Position numbers and translations under genes: made by a program. Source: Schaalia radingae (GTDB lineage Bacteria > Actinomycetota > Actinomycetes > Actinomycetales > Actinomycetaceae). From it: 64,000 nt of DNA. Within the stretch, counting starts at the first letter, position 1, and each line of letters opens with the position of its first letter. The DNA is taken from the NCBI RefSeq assembly GCF_900106055.1, contig NZ_LT629792.1, positions 744,001 to 808,000 of the forward strand, given 5' to 3'. The notes beneath the pieces were generated by a model that had not been told where the DNA came from, searched no databases, and worked only from the letters and a program-made list of their open reading frames with translations. This document shows, piece after piece, positions 1 through 8,272 of this stretch.

Positions 1-177
1 TGTGGTCTTGCCGGCACCGTTCGGGCCGATGAGACCGATCAGGCAGCCGGGAGGAACAGTGAAGCAGACATTGTGCAGAACCGAACGGCCCGCCAGTGAC
101 ACATTCAGGCCCGACACGCTCAGCGCATCGCCTGCCGGTGACCTGTCCGCCGCAGCAGTTGGTACCGTGAGAGTCAT
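1..177 (-). CDS. Metal ABC transporter ATP-binding protein, anchored-repeat type (partial)
   Basis: This is the N-terminal 59 codons of an ABC ATPase that continues past the left edge of the window. The translation starts MTLTVPTAAADRS and reaches a Walker A motif (GPNGAGKTT) at its last visible residues. The ATG is at 175-177, two bases after the stop of the upstream surface-protein gene, so the genes are probably one transcript. The neighbours (repeat-bearing surface proteins and a cluster-9 substrate-binding lipoprotein) are those of the actinobacterial anchored-repeat transporter family, so I infer it energises import of a divalent metal. The Walker B and signature motifs lie outside the window. 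Confidence 0.88.
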   Translation of the reverse strand, partial: MTLTVPTAAADRSPAGDALSVSGLNVSLAGRSVLHNVCFTVPPGCLIGLIGPNGAGKTT

Positions 178-179
178 GC

Positions 180-1277
180 CTATCGAGTGGTCCTTTCTGA
201 ATCCTGCGGATTGACGAGGGATGAGCCTGCGCGCTGCTTCCTGTGCGCCCTGCTCACAAGCCACGCCACGCCCGCACCCATCAGCACGACGGCTGCAATG
301 ATGGCGATCCACAGGGGAACGGACGTATTCGAATCAGACACGTCCCGCGGCCCCTTCAGAGCCGACTGGTCCTGTGAGGAAACACCGGGCGGTGTCGATT
401 CGGCAGTGGATGCAGAATTGTCGCCAGCTTGTTCGCCTGCTCCAGACTGGTCGGAAGCATTCTGAGAAACGGCAGGATCTGCAGTTGAGGGCACAGCACT
501 GAGGGCGTCGTGCGGATCAGTCTGACTTCCAACAGCGACACGCATGACAGCCTGAGCCGTCGCGTCAGACGACGCGTTTCCTGCACCGTCGTCAGCTGCC
601 ACACGCAGATGAACCAGGTACACGCCCGGCTCAGAAAATACCCAGTTGGCATGGACATGAGTATTGGCTTCCATCCATACCTCACCGGCAGGTGTGCTGC
701 CCGCTGATCCGTCAGCGCCGTTCGCCCCCGAATCCGCCAGCACCCGCGGCGCTCCGAACGTACCGTCCTGCAGGAACAGCCACATGCGGCCCGGCCCCTC
801 GACACGTTCAACCGTCATCGTGGCGCCCGTTCCCATGCGCTTCAGTGCCGCCGAATCCTGCGTGTTCCACCCGACCCAGGGCACATCGACCTGCTGAGTT
901 TGCGGGATCACCCAGGCGCGCTTACCCTGCGCGCCTTCTAGGAAGGCGTAATCGTCTGTATCCGGCACATCCATCATGGACTCATCGCTCACGTGGATGG
1001 CAACCGAATCCAGGGTGCGCCACAGTGGTGTGGCAGCCGAATCATCGCGCGCCAGGATCTGCCACGTGCCGTCGATGACGCGCGGACCGATGTCAACGTG
1101 TCCGCGCGAAATCACGGTCGGATCAGTGGAAACGGGTTCATCTGCCTTAACCGTCTGATCCAGGGCAGGGTCAGCCTCGTCCATCGGCGCAGACAAGGCG
1201 GGCAGGGCCAGGCAGGCAGTGGCGGCGAGGGCCCCCAGGGCGGCACTGGTCAGGCGTGAAATCAGGGATTGTGTCAC
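180..1277 (-). CDS. Surface protein with one anchored-repeat (choice-of-anchor M) domain, C-terminal membrane anchor
   Basis: 365 residues from a GTG start at 1275-1277, two bases after the stop of the upstream gene. A Sec signal peptide covers about residues 1-30. Residues ~58-250 form the anchored-repeat domain: GHVDIGPRV at its start, VPWVGWNTQ, then FGAPRVL, and the motif THVHANWVFSEPGVY with histidines 207 and 209. Residues ~250-318 are a Ser/Thr/Ala/Gln-rich linker, residues 321-341 a membrane helix, followed by an Arg/Lys tail. There is no LPxTG-type sorting signal, so it is probably held in the membrane rather than attached to the wall. It lies between the substrate-binding protein and ATPase genes. 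The HxH motif could bind metal; that is inference. Confidence 0.82.
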   Translation of the reverse strand: MTQSLISRLTSAALGALAATACLALPALSAPMDEADPALDQTVKADEPVSTDPTVISRGHVDIGPRVIDGTWQILARDDSAATPLWRTLDSVAIHVSDESMMDVPDTDDYAFLEGAQGKRAWVIPQTQQVDVPWVGWNTQDSAALKRMGTGATMTVERVEGPGRMWLFLQDGTFGAPRVLADSGANGADGSAGSTPAGEVWMEANTHVHANWVFSEPGVYLVHLRVAADDGAGNASSDATAQAVMRVAVGSQTDPHDALSAVPSTADPAVSQNASDQSGAGEQAGDNSASTAESTPPGVSSQDQSALKGPRDVSDSNTSVPLWIAIIAAVVLMGAGVAWLVSRAHRKQRAGSSLVNPQDSERTTR

Positions 1278-1279
1278 GG

Positions 1280-2974
1280 TTACTCTTTCGTTGAATCAGC
1301 AGGGCAGAGGCACTCGCGCAGCGAATCTGCATTCGCGCGCATCATGTCGATGTAGGTCGGGGCGCGTGAATCCAGCGTGTCGCCGTACAGAGGGCAGACT
1401 TTCACGCCTGATTCCTCTGCAATCGTGCGCAGCGGTGAGCGCCCTCGGGCCAGGTTCGGCTCCAGGAAAACGGCGGGAATCTTCAGGTCACTGAGCGCTG
1501 CCTGGAGTGCTTGGCGGTCAGCGAGGGATGGCTCTGTGGCCGGATTGGGAGCCAGGAAGCCCGCCACGTCCAACCCGTACGCGTCGGCAAGATAAGCGAA
1601 CGCATCAGTAGTGGTGACCAGGTGGCGTCGTTCGGGCGGGATCTGCTCAATCGTCTGGGCCATATAGGTGTCCAGGTCAGCCAGCTCGTTGAGGTAGGCG
1701 GCGCTGCGGCGCTGGTAGGTTGCGGCCCCTTCGGGATCAGCGCGCATCAGTTCGTCGCGAATGACCTGCACGTATGCGCGCGCATTCGATACGTCGTGCC
1801 ACAGGTGCGGGTCGATCTCGCCGTGCACATGCTTGCCGAGGACTGCCTGCGGCAGCAGGTAGATCGGGTCGCCTGGATGGCCGAGGAATCGGAAGCCATC
1901 TGCCGGAATTGAGGTCAAAGTGGAAGCCGGCACTGACAGGACGGCGCGATCCAGGTTGATCCGCTCCAGGCTTGAATCCCCGCCCGCGTGTGAATCAGCC
2001 ATGAGGGTCACGTCACCGTGTTCCAGATCCACGGTCACATCCGCATGGCCAGAATCGACGACGGTGCGCCTTTCGCGCGCGGCGATTTCACCGGGGTCAA
2101 TGCCCACAGCCACGACCAGCGTCCCACTGCGCAGGTTGCTGTCAGGCAGGCCGCGCCCGGGGCGGATGGTCGCTCCCAGCGTGAGGCGGTAGATCCCTGG
2201 CTTTGTGAAACCCCAGCTCATGTGCTGGTGCGCCTGGGCGGGGAGGCGCATCTGATCATTTGAGCATGCATGTGTCTGTGAAGTCTCTGTCTGCCCGCCC
2301 GCAGTAAAGGCGATGCTGGGCGCACCGAACGTGGTGGTCAGCCACGCGCTCGCCACCGATCCTTCGGGTAGGTCTGCGCCGGTGCAATACAGGGATATTT
2401 CCGATGCTCGATCCGCTCCGTATTTCTCCCCGCTGCCGCTTACCCGCATGCCGAGCCACACCGTATCCAGTGCGCGATCTTCGACCAGCGGGCGTACTTT
2501 CGCACCGTATGCCGCGGCAACTTCCGCGATGGACACCGAGCGTGCCTGGGAGGGCAGGTTGGCGTCGAGCGCGCGGATTATGGCATGTTCTTCGAGCAGC
2601 AGGTAATTCGAAAATGCCACGTCAGCGTAGGCGACGTCGCGGATGTCGCGCAGTGAGGGCTCATAGGTATGCGGATCTGCCCCATCGGGCACCAGTGCAT
2701 TAACCGACACGCGCTCACCGCCGACCTGACGCACCAGGTCAGCCAGGATTCCTGTGGTTGTCACGACTTTGAGCGCGCCGGTTTGATCGGCACCTGCTTG
2801 CGCGCGTCCGATGCCGCTGCACGCGCTTATCGTGGCGACAGATGCCACAGTGACGAGGGTGACTACCGTGCGTGTCAGCAGTGCGCGCCCTGTGATGCGA
2901 AAGGTGTGTGCTGCAGCATGCAGGTGGGCTGGCCACCCTCGTCGTAATGTGTGGAACATGGCGATCAGCGGCAT
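1280..2974 (-). CDS. Anchored-repeat ABC transporter substrate-binding lipoprotein (ZnuA/PsaA family with inserted repeat)
   Basis: 564 residues. Lipobox ISAC with Cys52 marks a lipoprotein. The cluster-9 metal-binding fold is split. The N-terminal lobe has DPHTYEP (His102). Residues ~170-380 are an inserted repeat module with AHQHMSWGFTKPGIY (His249/His251) resembling those of the flanking surface proteins. The second lobe follows with IDPHLWHD (His390), VFLEPNL (Glu505) and LYGDTLD (Asp532). His-His-Glu-Asp is the ligand set known for Mn/Fe-type members such as PsaA, whereas ZnuA usually has a third His, so manganese is my preferred substrate. The ATG is directly next to the stop of the upstream gene and has no clear ribosome-binding site, suggesting translational coupling. 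Confidence 0.88.
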   Translation of the reverse strand: MPLIAMFHTLRRGWPAHLHAAAHTFRITGRALLTRTVVTLVTVASVATISACSGIGRAQAGADQTGALKVVTTTGILADLVRQVGGERVSVNALVPDGADPHTYEPSLRDIRDVAYADVAFSNYLLLEEHAIIRALDANLPSQARSVSIAEVAAAYGAKVRPLVEDRALDTVWLGMRVSGSGEKYGADRASEISLYCTGADLPEGSVASAWLTTTFGAPSIAFTAGGQTETSQTHACSNDQMRLPAQAHQHMSWGFTKPGIYRLTLGATIRPGRGLPDSNLRSGTLVVAVGIDPGEIAARERRTVVDSGHADVTVDLEHGDVTLMADSHAGGDSSLERINLDRAVLSVPASTLTSIPADGFRFLGHPGDPIYLLPQAVLGKHVHGEIDPHLWHDVSNARAYVQVIRDELMRADPEGAATYQRRSAAYLNELADLDTYMAQTIEQIPPERRHLVTTTDAFAYLADAYGLDVAGFLAPNPATEPSLADRQALQAALSDLKIPAVFLEPNLARGRSPLRTIAEESGVKVCPLYGDTLDSRAPTYIDMMRANADSLRECLCPADSTKE

Positions 2975-4876
2975 CTAGCGATCGCAGCGTGTGCGACGAG
3001 CAGCGTGGTGCATGCCCAGACCAGCCAGGCCCGCGATGAGCACAAGGCCGGCAAGAACCAGAAAGCTGTTGGCGCCGGTTGACGCTAGACTGGTGGCGTT
3101 TTCCGGCAACTCACATGCTTTTCCGGAGGGGGTGCGGCCCACGACTTCTGTGACGACGTGCTGGCCGTTCTCATCCACATGGACGCCTGAGGCTGCGAAA
3201 GCTGCGGCATTGGTGGGGGTGAGTGTCTGGCTGATGGTCACGGAGTAATGGCCAGGAGCTGTGAAGACCCAGTTCGGATGCGCGTGAGTGTTGGCTGGCA
3301 GTGTGAAGGAATCACCGGGAGCGGTGAAGATTTTTTCGCCTACTCCGCCGCCAAGTCCTCCGGAGAAGAAGACGCCCAGACGGCCAGGACCTTGCACATC
3401 CTCGAGTGCCCATCGCACCTGACCGGTTGTGGCGCCTGACAGTTCGGGGCGCTGTGAGTTCATGCCGAGCCACGGCACACCGCGTTGCTGTGTGGAGCCG
3501 ATCATCCACACGGGCTTTCCTGCGGTGGTGAGGAATGACAATGCTGAGGGTGCTTTGAGATATGCGGCGCCTCCCACGGCAAACGTCAGGCTTGACGGAT
3601 TGACCCACGATGCGGGCTGAGCGCGATCGTCTTTGAGCAGTGCCACGGCACGCCCGTTCGAGATGCCGACGCCGAGGTCGAAGTGTCCATCGGTCGCATC
3701 TCCTGAAGCGTTGGGGCCTACCGAAAAGTGCAGGGTTGTTGTGGCGACTGTGGAATCACCGTGGGGAGCAGATTGTGCCTGCGCAATCTCCGCTTCGGTG
3801 GCGGGGCGGGTGATTTCGGTGGCAATGCACTTCTCTGGTTCTGCTTTCGCGGCTGGTTGTGCTGCTGAGCCATTGTGTGCTGGTGAGTCTGCGTGCGGTT
3901 TCGAGACGGCGGCTGGCGAGTCAGGCTGTGCCTGTGAGCCAGTTCCCGTCTGTGAACTGCTTTCCGTTTGCGTGCCGTCGCCTGACTGCGTGCCGTCACC
4001 TGACTGCGTGCCGTCACCTGACTGCGTGCCGTCGCCTGACTGCGTGCCGTCGCCTGACTGCGTGCCGTCACCTGCCTGCGCGTCGTCACCTGCCGGGGAG
4101 GTGCTTTCGTCCCCTTCAGGGGATGTCGGTGTCGTGGCTGCCTCGCCCTCGCCCGGCTTCGAGCCAGGTTCGTCAGTGCCCTGTGAATCTGAGGCAGGCT
4201 GTGCATGTCCTACGACGATCGTGTACGTATGTGGGGTGCTGTGAACCTGGGTGCCATCGGTGCGCGTGGCCCGCGCGGTGACCTTGAGCGTGTAGGTGCC
4301 GGCATGTGTAAACAGCCAGTTGACGTGCGCATGCGCCAGATAAGGCTGCTCGATAGTGGAGCCGGCAGGATCCAAAGCGAGGGACTTGTCGGTCAGTACT
4401 GACTGAGGCGCACCGAAGGCTGGTGTCATCCACGCTGCGATGTGACCTCCCTGGGGACCTGAATACGAAATGTCGAAGTTCGCGCCCGTGTAGGAATCTC
4501 CCAACGCCAAAATGTCCCATCCCGGCCACAGCAGGTTGAAATCCTGCTTTTGCGGAAGCACGTACGCCTCTGGTGCACCGGGCACACCTGCATCGGATGG
4601 AATCGCTGTTTTTGCAGCTTCCTTGACGACGAATGTGACATCTTCAGGGGCGTGACGGACGTCTGTGCCCGTAACGTCTTCTTTCACGTCGAGGTCGATT
4701 CCACCTGAGGAGGTGGTACTCAGGTGAAACATATCGACGTGACCGTGATCAAGGGTGAGTGTGTCGGATGCCGGGGACGGCATGGCGTTGCTGAGTGAGG
4801 CGACCACACTGAGCAGTGCTGCTGCCGCAAGGGCTTTGGCGCTGCGGCGCCGAGCAAGCGTGCGTAAGAAGCGCAT
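2975..4876 (-). CDS. Cell-wall-anchored surface protein with two anchored-repeat domains (LAxTG sorting signal)
   Basis: 633 residues from the ATG at 4874-4876, chosen because AGGAGG at 4881-4886 sits five bases upstream; an in-frame TTG at 4889-4891 lies beyond that site. Signal peptide about residues 1-36. The first repeat module (~40-225) contains AHAHVNWLFTHAGTY (His182, His184). A hydrophilic linker (~230-360) includes six SGDGTQ-like hexapeptides. The second module (~375-590) contains THAHPNWVFTAPGHY. The C-terminus has LASTG (about 597-601), a hydrophobic stretch and a basic tail, matching the LAxTG signal of class E sortases common in high-GC Gram-positives. It is first in the metal-transport operon, downstream of Fur/Zur-like boxes. 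A role in capturing metal at the wall is inferred. Confidence 0.85.
   Translation of the reverse strand: MRFLRTLARRRSAKALAAAALLSVVASLSNAMPSPASDTLTLDHGHVDMFHLSTTSSGGIDLDVKEDVTGTDVRHAPEDVTFVVKEAAKTAIPSDAGVPGAPEAYVLPQKQDFNLLWPGWDILALGDSYTGANFDISYSGPQGGHIAAWMTPAFGAPQSVLTDKSLALDPAGSTIEQPYLAHAHVNWLFTHAGTYTLKVTARATRTDGTQVHSTPHTYTIVVGHAQPASDSQGTDEPGSKPGEGEAATTPTSPEGDESTSPAGDDAQAGDGTQSGDGTQSGDGTQSGDGTQSGDGTQSGDGTQTESSSQTGTGSQAQPDSPAAVSKPHADSPAHNGSAAQPAAKAEPEKCIATEITRPATEAEIAQAQSAPHGDSTVATTTLHFSVGPNASGDATDGHFDLGVGISNGRAVALLKDDRAQPASWVNPSSLTFAVGGAAYLKAPSALSFLTTAGKPVWMIGSTQQRGVPWLGMNSQRPELSGATTGQVRWALEDVQGPGRLGVFFSGGLGGGVGEKIFTAPGDSFTLPANTHAHPNWVFTAPGHYSVTISQTLTPTNAAAFAASGVHVDENGQHVVTEVVGRTPSGKACELPENATSLASTGANSFLVLAGLVLIAGLAGLGMHHAARRTRCDR
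3971..4078. repeat. Six tandem 18-base units coding a SGDGTQ linker
   Basis: Six consecutive 18-base units, each close to cgtgccgtcacctgactg on the + strand, differ mainly at one g/a position. They lie inside the surface-protein gene and encode the hexapeptide repeat of its flexible linker. Because each unit is a whole number of codons, gain or loss of units would change linker length without a frameshift. Confidence 0.9.
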
Positions 4877-4892
4877 TGGACCTCCTGTCAAG

Positions 4893-4939
4893 AATGATTA
4901 TCAATACGCACAACACTAACATAGTGAAAATCAATCTCA
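4893..4939 (-). promoter_or_regulatory. Candidate Fur/Zur-like operator region of the anchored-repeat metal operon
   Basis: Two AT-rich boxes precede the operon. AATGATTATCAAT at 4893-4905 resembles Fur-family half-sites. TGAAAATCAATCTCA at 4925-4939 matches 12 of 15 positions of the actinobacterial Zur consensus as I recall it (TGAAAATGATTTTCA). Between them is a perfect inverted repeat CACTA-aca-TAGTG (4914-4926). No clear promoter hexamers could be fixed. The regulator's identity is inference; a Fur-family metal repressor fits the operon's role. Confidence 0.45.
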
Positions 4940-4981
4940 AAAGGGTGGGGCGTCTAACAGAGCACACAGAACAGCGCATAA

Positions 4982-5016
4982 GGAATCGGCCTCGCGTCGA
5001 ACGCGAGGCCGATTCC
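4982..5016. terminator. Strong hairpin between permease gene and metal operon
   Basis: A perfect 16-base-pair stem (4982-4997 with 5001-5016, loop cga) lies 22 bases after the stop of the amino-acid permease gene on the minus strand. It has no clear U-tract on either side. It probably ends permease transcription and insulates the metal operon promoter. Confidence 0.6.
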
Positions 5017-5038
5017 GTTACGACAGGGAACGGCGGAA

Positions 5039-6556
5039 CTACTGCGCTGTCCGCGACAGGTCGGCATTCATCGGGTCAACTGCGCGCGAGCGCGTCACCA
5101 GTTTATGTCCGCCCCAAATGGCGAGGAAGAAGAACAGCCCGATATAGATACCGATGAACTTGATGACGGAGAATTCGCCGGCAATCACGTCGAGGGACTG
5201 ACCTACCACAACGATCGCACACATCGCCAACGCAATGAGCGGACCTGCAGGATAGAGCAGAGCGCGGTAGGGCAGATCCTTCGGATCCTTCCCCTGAGCC
5301 TTATATGCGCGACGGAAACAGAAGTGCGACCATGCGATTCCCATCCATGTGATGAAACCGGCCAGGCCGGACGCGTTCACCAGCCAGCTGTAGACAACGC
5401 CGGAACCGACGCGAGATGTGGCGAAACATGCCGCGCCGATCAGGCACGTAGCGGCCAGAGCTGCCAGGGGAACACCGTGTGAGGTGACACGACCAAACAG
5501 ACGAGGCGCCTTACGCTCCTTCGCCATTGAGTAGAGCATGCGAGTGGCGACGTAGACACCGGAGTTTCCTGCAGACAGAATCGAGGTCAAAATGACCGCA
5601 TTCATTACACCTGCAGCACCGGCGATGCCGGCTCGCTCAAAGAGCAACGTGAAAGGTGACTTCGTGACGGCCTCGGTGAAGCCTTGTGCGGTGGAATCGT
5701 CCGCACTTGCGCCCTGCAGCAGCGACGGGTCGGTGTAGGGGATGAGGAAGGCAATCACCAGGATCGCGCCGATATAGAACAGCAGGATGCGGAAAAAGAC
5801 CGCTCGCGTAGCCCTGGGAACGTTCTTCTCCGGATCTTCAGTCTCGCCGGCTGCGATGCCGATCATTTCTGTTCCCTGGAATGAGAATCCGGCGATCATG
5901 AAGACCCCCATGATTCCCCAGAAGCCGTTGACGAAGGGCGCCTCGCCAATCTGCCAGTTAGTCAGGCCGGGCGATTCGCCTCCCAGGATACCGACGATCA
6001 TCAGCACACCCAGCGCCAGGAAGATCAAGACGGTCACGACTTTGATGGCGGCGAACCAGAATTCAGATTCACCAAAACCGCGCACACTGAACGCGTTGAG
6101 GGTGAACAGAATCAGCAGGAAGACGCCGGACCAGATCCACGGTGGAACTTGATCCGGCGGGAACCAGTACTGCATGACGATGGTGGCGGCAACGAGTTCG
6201 GCTGCCACCGTGATCGCCCAGTTGTACCAGTAGTTCCATCCCTGCGCGAAGCCGAAAGACTTGGAGACGTAGCGCGTCGCGTAAACCTCGAACGCACCGG
6301 AGGAGGGGCAGTATGTGGCCATCTCGCCCAGTGACTGCATGAGGAAGAAGACCATGACGCCGATTGCGCCGTACGCCAGCAGTGCGCCACCTGGCCCTGC
6401 GCCGGTGATGGTGCCACCTGATGCGACGAACAGGCCCGTTCCAATTGCGCCTCCGATGGCGATCATGTTGAGGTGGCGAGCCTTGAGGTTGCGTCGAAGG
6501 TGTGGATCGGCTGTGCCGTGGCTGCCAGTTTTTGGCGTCGCAGCAGAATCAGACAT
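5039..6556 (-). CDS. Amino acid permease (APC superfamily, AAT family)
   Basis: 505 residues, the usual length for the family. ATG at 6554-6556, preceded by a purine-rich GAGGGGG site. The family motif for TM1 (GGAIGTGLFVASG) is at about residues 36-48 and the conserved segment GTEMIGIAAGETEDPEKNVP lies mid-protein. About twelve hydrophobic segments can be read. These features match the proton-coupled amino-acid permeases of the AnsP/LysP/GabP type; the substrate cannot be told from sequence alone. It is a single gene ending in a strong hairpin. Expression may be controlled through the palindrome at 6677-6690 upstream. Confidence 0.9.
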   Translation of the reverse strand: MSDSAATPKTGSHGTADPHLRRNLKARHLNMIAIGGAIGTGLFVASGGTITGAGPGGALLAYGAIGVMVFFLMQSLGEMATYCPSSGAFEVYATRYVSKSFGFAQGWNYWYNWAITVAAELVAATIVMQYWFPPDQVPPWIWSGVFLLILFTLNAFSVRGFGESEFWFAAIKVVTVLIFLALGVLMIVGILGGESPGLTNWQIGEAPFVNGFWGIMGVFMIAGFSFQGTEMIGIAAGETEDPEKNVPRATRAVFFRILLFYIGAILVIAFLIPYTDPSLLQGASADDSTAQGFTEAVTKSPFTLLFERAGIAGAAGVMNAVILTSILSAGNSGVYVATRMLYSMAKERKAPRLFGRVTSHGVPLAALAATCLIGAACFATSRVGSGVVYSWLVNASGLAGFITWMGIAWSHFCFRRAYKAQGKDPKDLPYRALLYPAGPLIALAMCAIVVVGQSLDVIAGEFSVIKFIGIYIGLFFFLAIWGGHKLVTRSRAVDPMNADLSRTAQ

Positions 6557-6859
6557 ACGTTCCCCCTCGTTGAGTAAGCAGTCAGTCGAGAATCAGCAAA
6601 GAAGTCGACTGTCACCATGCATGTGAACACGGTAGGCCAAAAATCGCCCTCGTGGAAAAGTGTTCGTATGGTGGATACCTTGCGCAAGGTCGGATGAACG
6701 GCATCCAAATAGCGAAACTTACTGATAGGTATGCATAATCATGCGGACGTCGAGGGTTGCGCACGCTGGCGCCGTTTGAGGGTGGTAGCAATGCTTCGCG
6801 CGCCGTGAATCTGGCGTGATCGCTTGCAAAAGTGGGAGAGTACTTGACAGGGTAAAGGC
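6557..6859. other. Divergent intergenic region with 14-base perfect palindrome
   Basis: This 303-base gap separates the permease (minus) from the PepSY lipoprotein gene (plus), so it must hold both promoters. A perfect palindrome ACCTTGCGCAAGGT lies at 6677-6690 and is a candidate operator. A TTGACA at 6844-6849 is too close to the lipoprotein ATG to be its -35. No RNA gene or extra reading frame is supported. Confidence 0.5.
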
Positions 6860-7498
6860 ATGAAAACCACACGAAAACTGGCATTTGTCCCTGCGATCGC
6901 GTTGGCATTCACTCTCGGAGCCTGCAGTTCCCAAAATGACCCCGCACCAGTTGAATCTGAACCCACGTCAACTACTACGACGAGCGAGGCAACTCAGTCT
7001 TCCTCGGACGATGACCGTGATGATGATGCTGATGACACCGCCGAATCTGGAGATGACGATCAGGCCTCTGCGGCATCAGGTGTTTCATCCAACGAGCAGG
7101 CTCTGGCGGCTGTGGCGGCTGCTGAGGGCGTGAACGGTGGCCGCGCCTATTCTCTGGAAACCAACGACCAGCGCTCCGAGTGGAAAGTGAAGGTTGTTGA
7201 GGGTAATGAAGGCCGTGTCTACGTCATTGATCAAAGCGGCAATGTCGTGCGAAACGAGATCGACGACGACTTTGATGAAGACGACAAGCATGTTGCGGAT
7301 GCTGGAATCATCTCACTGGCCGATGCGGTCAAGGCTGCCCTGGCCGAGCGTCCCGATGGCTACCTCATATCTGCTGACTTCGACGACGATGACGACAACA
7401 AGTTCTACTTCGAGGTTGAACTCGAAAACGAAGCCGGGGGAGACTTGGCCGAATTCGACATCGACGCTGAAAGTGGCGCTGTGACAGTTGAGGGTTGA
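6860..7498 (+). CDS. PepSY-domain lipoprotein
   Basis: 212 residues. A signal peptide ends in lipobox LGAC (Cys22), so the protein is probably lipid-anchored on the outer face of the membrane. Residues ~28-75 are a very acidic, Ser/Thr/Asp-rich spacer (runs such as DDDRDDDADD). Two PepSY-like units follow: ALAAVAAAEGVNGGRAY...EWKVKVVEGNEGRVYVIDQSGNVV (about 80-130) and SLADAVKAAL...FYFEVELEN...FDIDAESGAVTV (about 150-210). PepSY domains often modulate secreted proteases or sense the envelope; the partner is unknown. It is monocistronic, ending at the hairpin 7553-7582. Confidence 0.82.
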   Translation: MKTTRKLAFVPAIALAFTLGACSSQNDPAPVESEPTSTTTTSEATQSSSDDDRDDDADDTAESGDDDQASAASGVSSNEQALAAVAAAEGVNGGRAYSLETNDQRSEWKVKVVEGNEGRVYVIDQSGNVVRNEIDDDFDEDDKHVADAGIISLADAVKAALAERPDGYLISADFDDDDDNKFYFEVELENEAGGDLAEFDIDAESGAVTVEG

Positions 7499-7552
7499 TG
7501 CAGGTGAGCTGGAGATGATGCAGCGCATGTAGTCTGCGGAAAGTATGAGCTC

Positions 7553-7582
7553 GGGCCCACCGCTGTTGAAGGCGGTGGGCCC
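7553..7582. terminator. Bidirectional terminator hairpin between convergent genes
   Basis: An 11-base-pair GC stem (gggcccaccgc with gcggtgggccc) has an 8-base loop and is followed by attt on the + strand. It lies between the PepSY gene (plus) and the GNAT gene (minus), so it can serve both. Confidence 0.75.
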
Positions 7583-7592
7583 ATTTCATGCC

Positions 7593-8195
7593 TCATTGAC
7601 GAAGTGAGGCATGCAGCGCCCGTTTAACGATGAATTCATGATCGCGGTGGCAGCCGACTTTGAATCGGTATTCCCCCGCGTGCGTGAAGCCGAAACGCTC
7701 ATAGAAATGCTGCGCGCGGTCGTTGCGTGACCAGACGCCCAGCCATAAGGCGTCCGGCTGACGCTCAAGAAGCCAGTCGACGGCGATGAACATGACCTGT
7801 GTACCTAGGCCTGAATTCTGCAGGCCTTGCCTGACATAGAGCCGCTTAATCTCCCCGTCGCCGGAGCGCACATCAGGGTGGGGAAGTGAGCATGGCCCGG
7901 CAAGCACATACGCGACCGGTTGAGAGGTCTCCTGCGCGTCGAGATTAGTGTCTCCACCAACGCCCGCATCGAACGCCAGCCAGACGGCGCATTGGGGGTC
8001 AGTGAGCAGCGATGTGAGCGCGTCGGGCGAATAGGTCGATTCGAGGAAGTTCTGGAGGTCATCGGGCGCGTACAGAAAACCGAAGGTCTGTGTAAAAGTC
8101 GTGATGGACAGTTCCTGCAGTGCGGAAACGTCAGCGCGTGTGGCCCTGCGGATCGTGAATGGCCGGGACTGGGGCGCGTCGGTAGGGATGCTCAT
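7593..8195 (-). CDS. GNAT-family N-acetyltransferase
   Basis: 200 residues, ATG at 8193-8195. The acetyl-CoA-binding core is readable: IKRLYVRQGLQNSGLGTQVM (about residues 117-136; the Q-x-x-G-x-G/A-like turn is NSGLGT), followed by ALWLGVWSRNDRAQHFYERF (about 151-170), typical of motif B. The N-terminus (FTIRRATRADVSALQEL) fits the family. The substrate may be a small molecule, a protein N-terminus or an antibiotic; sequence does not say. It stands alone, convergent to the PepSY gene. Confidence 0.88.
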   Translation of the reverse strand: MSIPTDAPQSRPFTIRRATRADVSALQELSITTFTQTFGFLYAPDDLQNFLESTYSPDALTSLLTDPQCAVWLAFDAGVGGDTNLDAQETSQPVAYVLAGPCSLPHPDVRSGDGEIKRLYVRQGLQNSGLGTQVMFIAVDWLLERQPDALWLGVWSRNDRAQHFYERFGFTHAGEYRFKVGCHRDHEFIVKRALHASLRQ

Positions 8196-8272
8196 GTTCC
8201 TACGGTATTGGTCATAGCGTGATGCTCGCGCACGCGTTCGCGACCACGCACTATGGTGTTCCCTTGGGGGAG

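Noticed and set aside
3971..4078. Possible CRISPR-like array
   Set aside because: The units are contiguous without spacers and encode an in-frame hexapeptide.
3633..4244. 203-codon plus-strand frame opposite the surface-protein gene
   Set aside because: It mirrors the 18-base tandem repeats and Ser/Thr-rich linker; the minus-strand frame has signal peptide, repeat domains and sorting signal.
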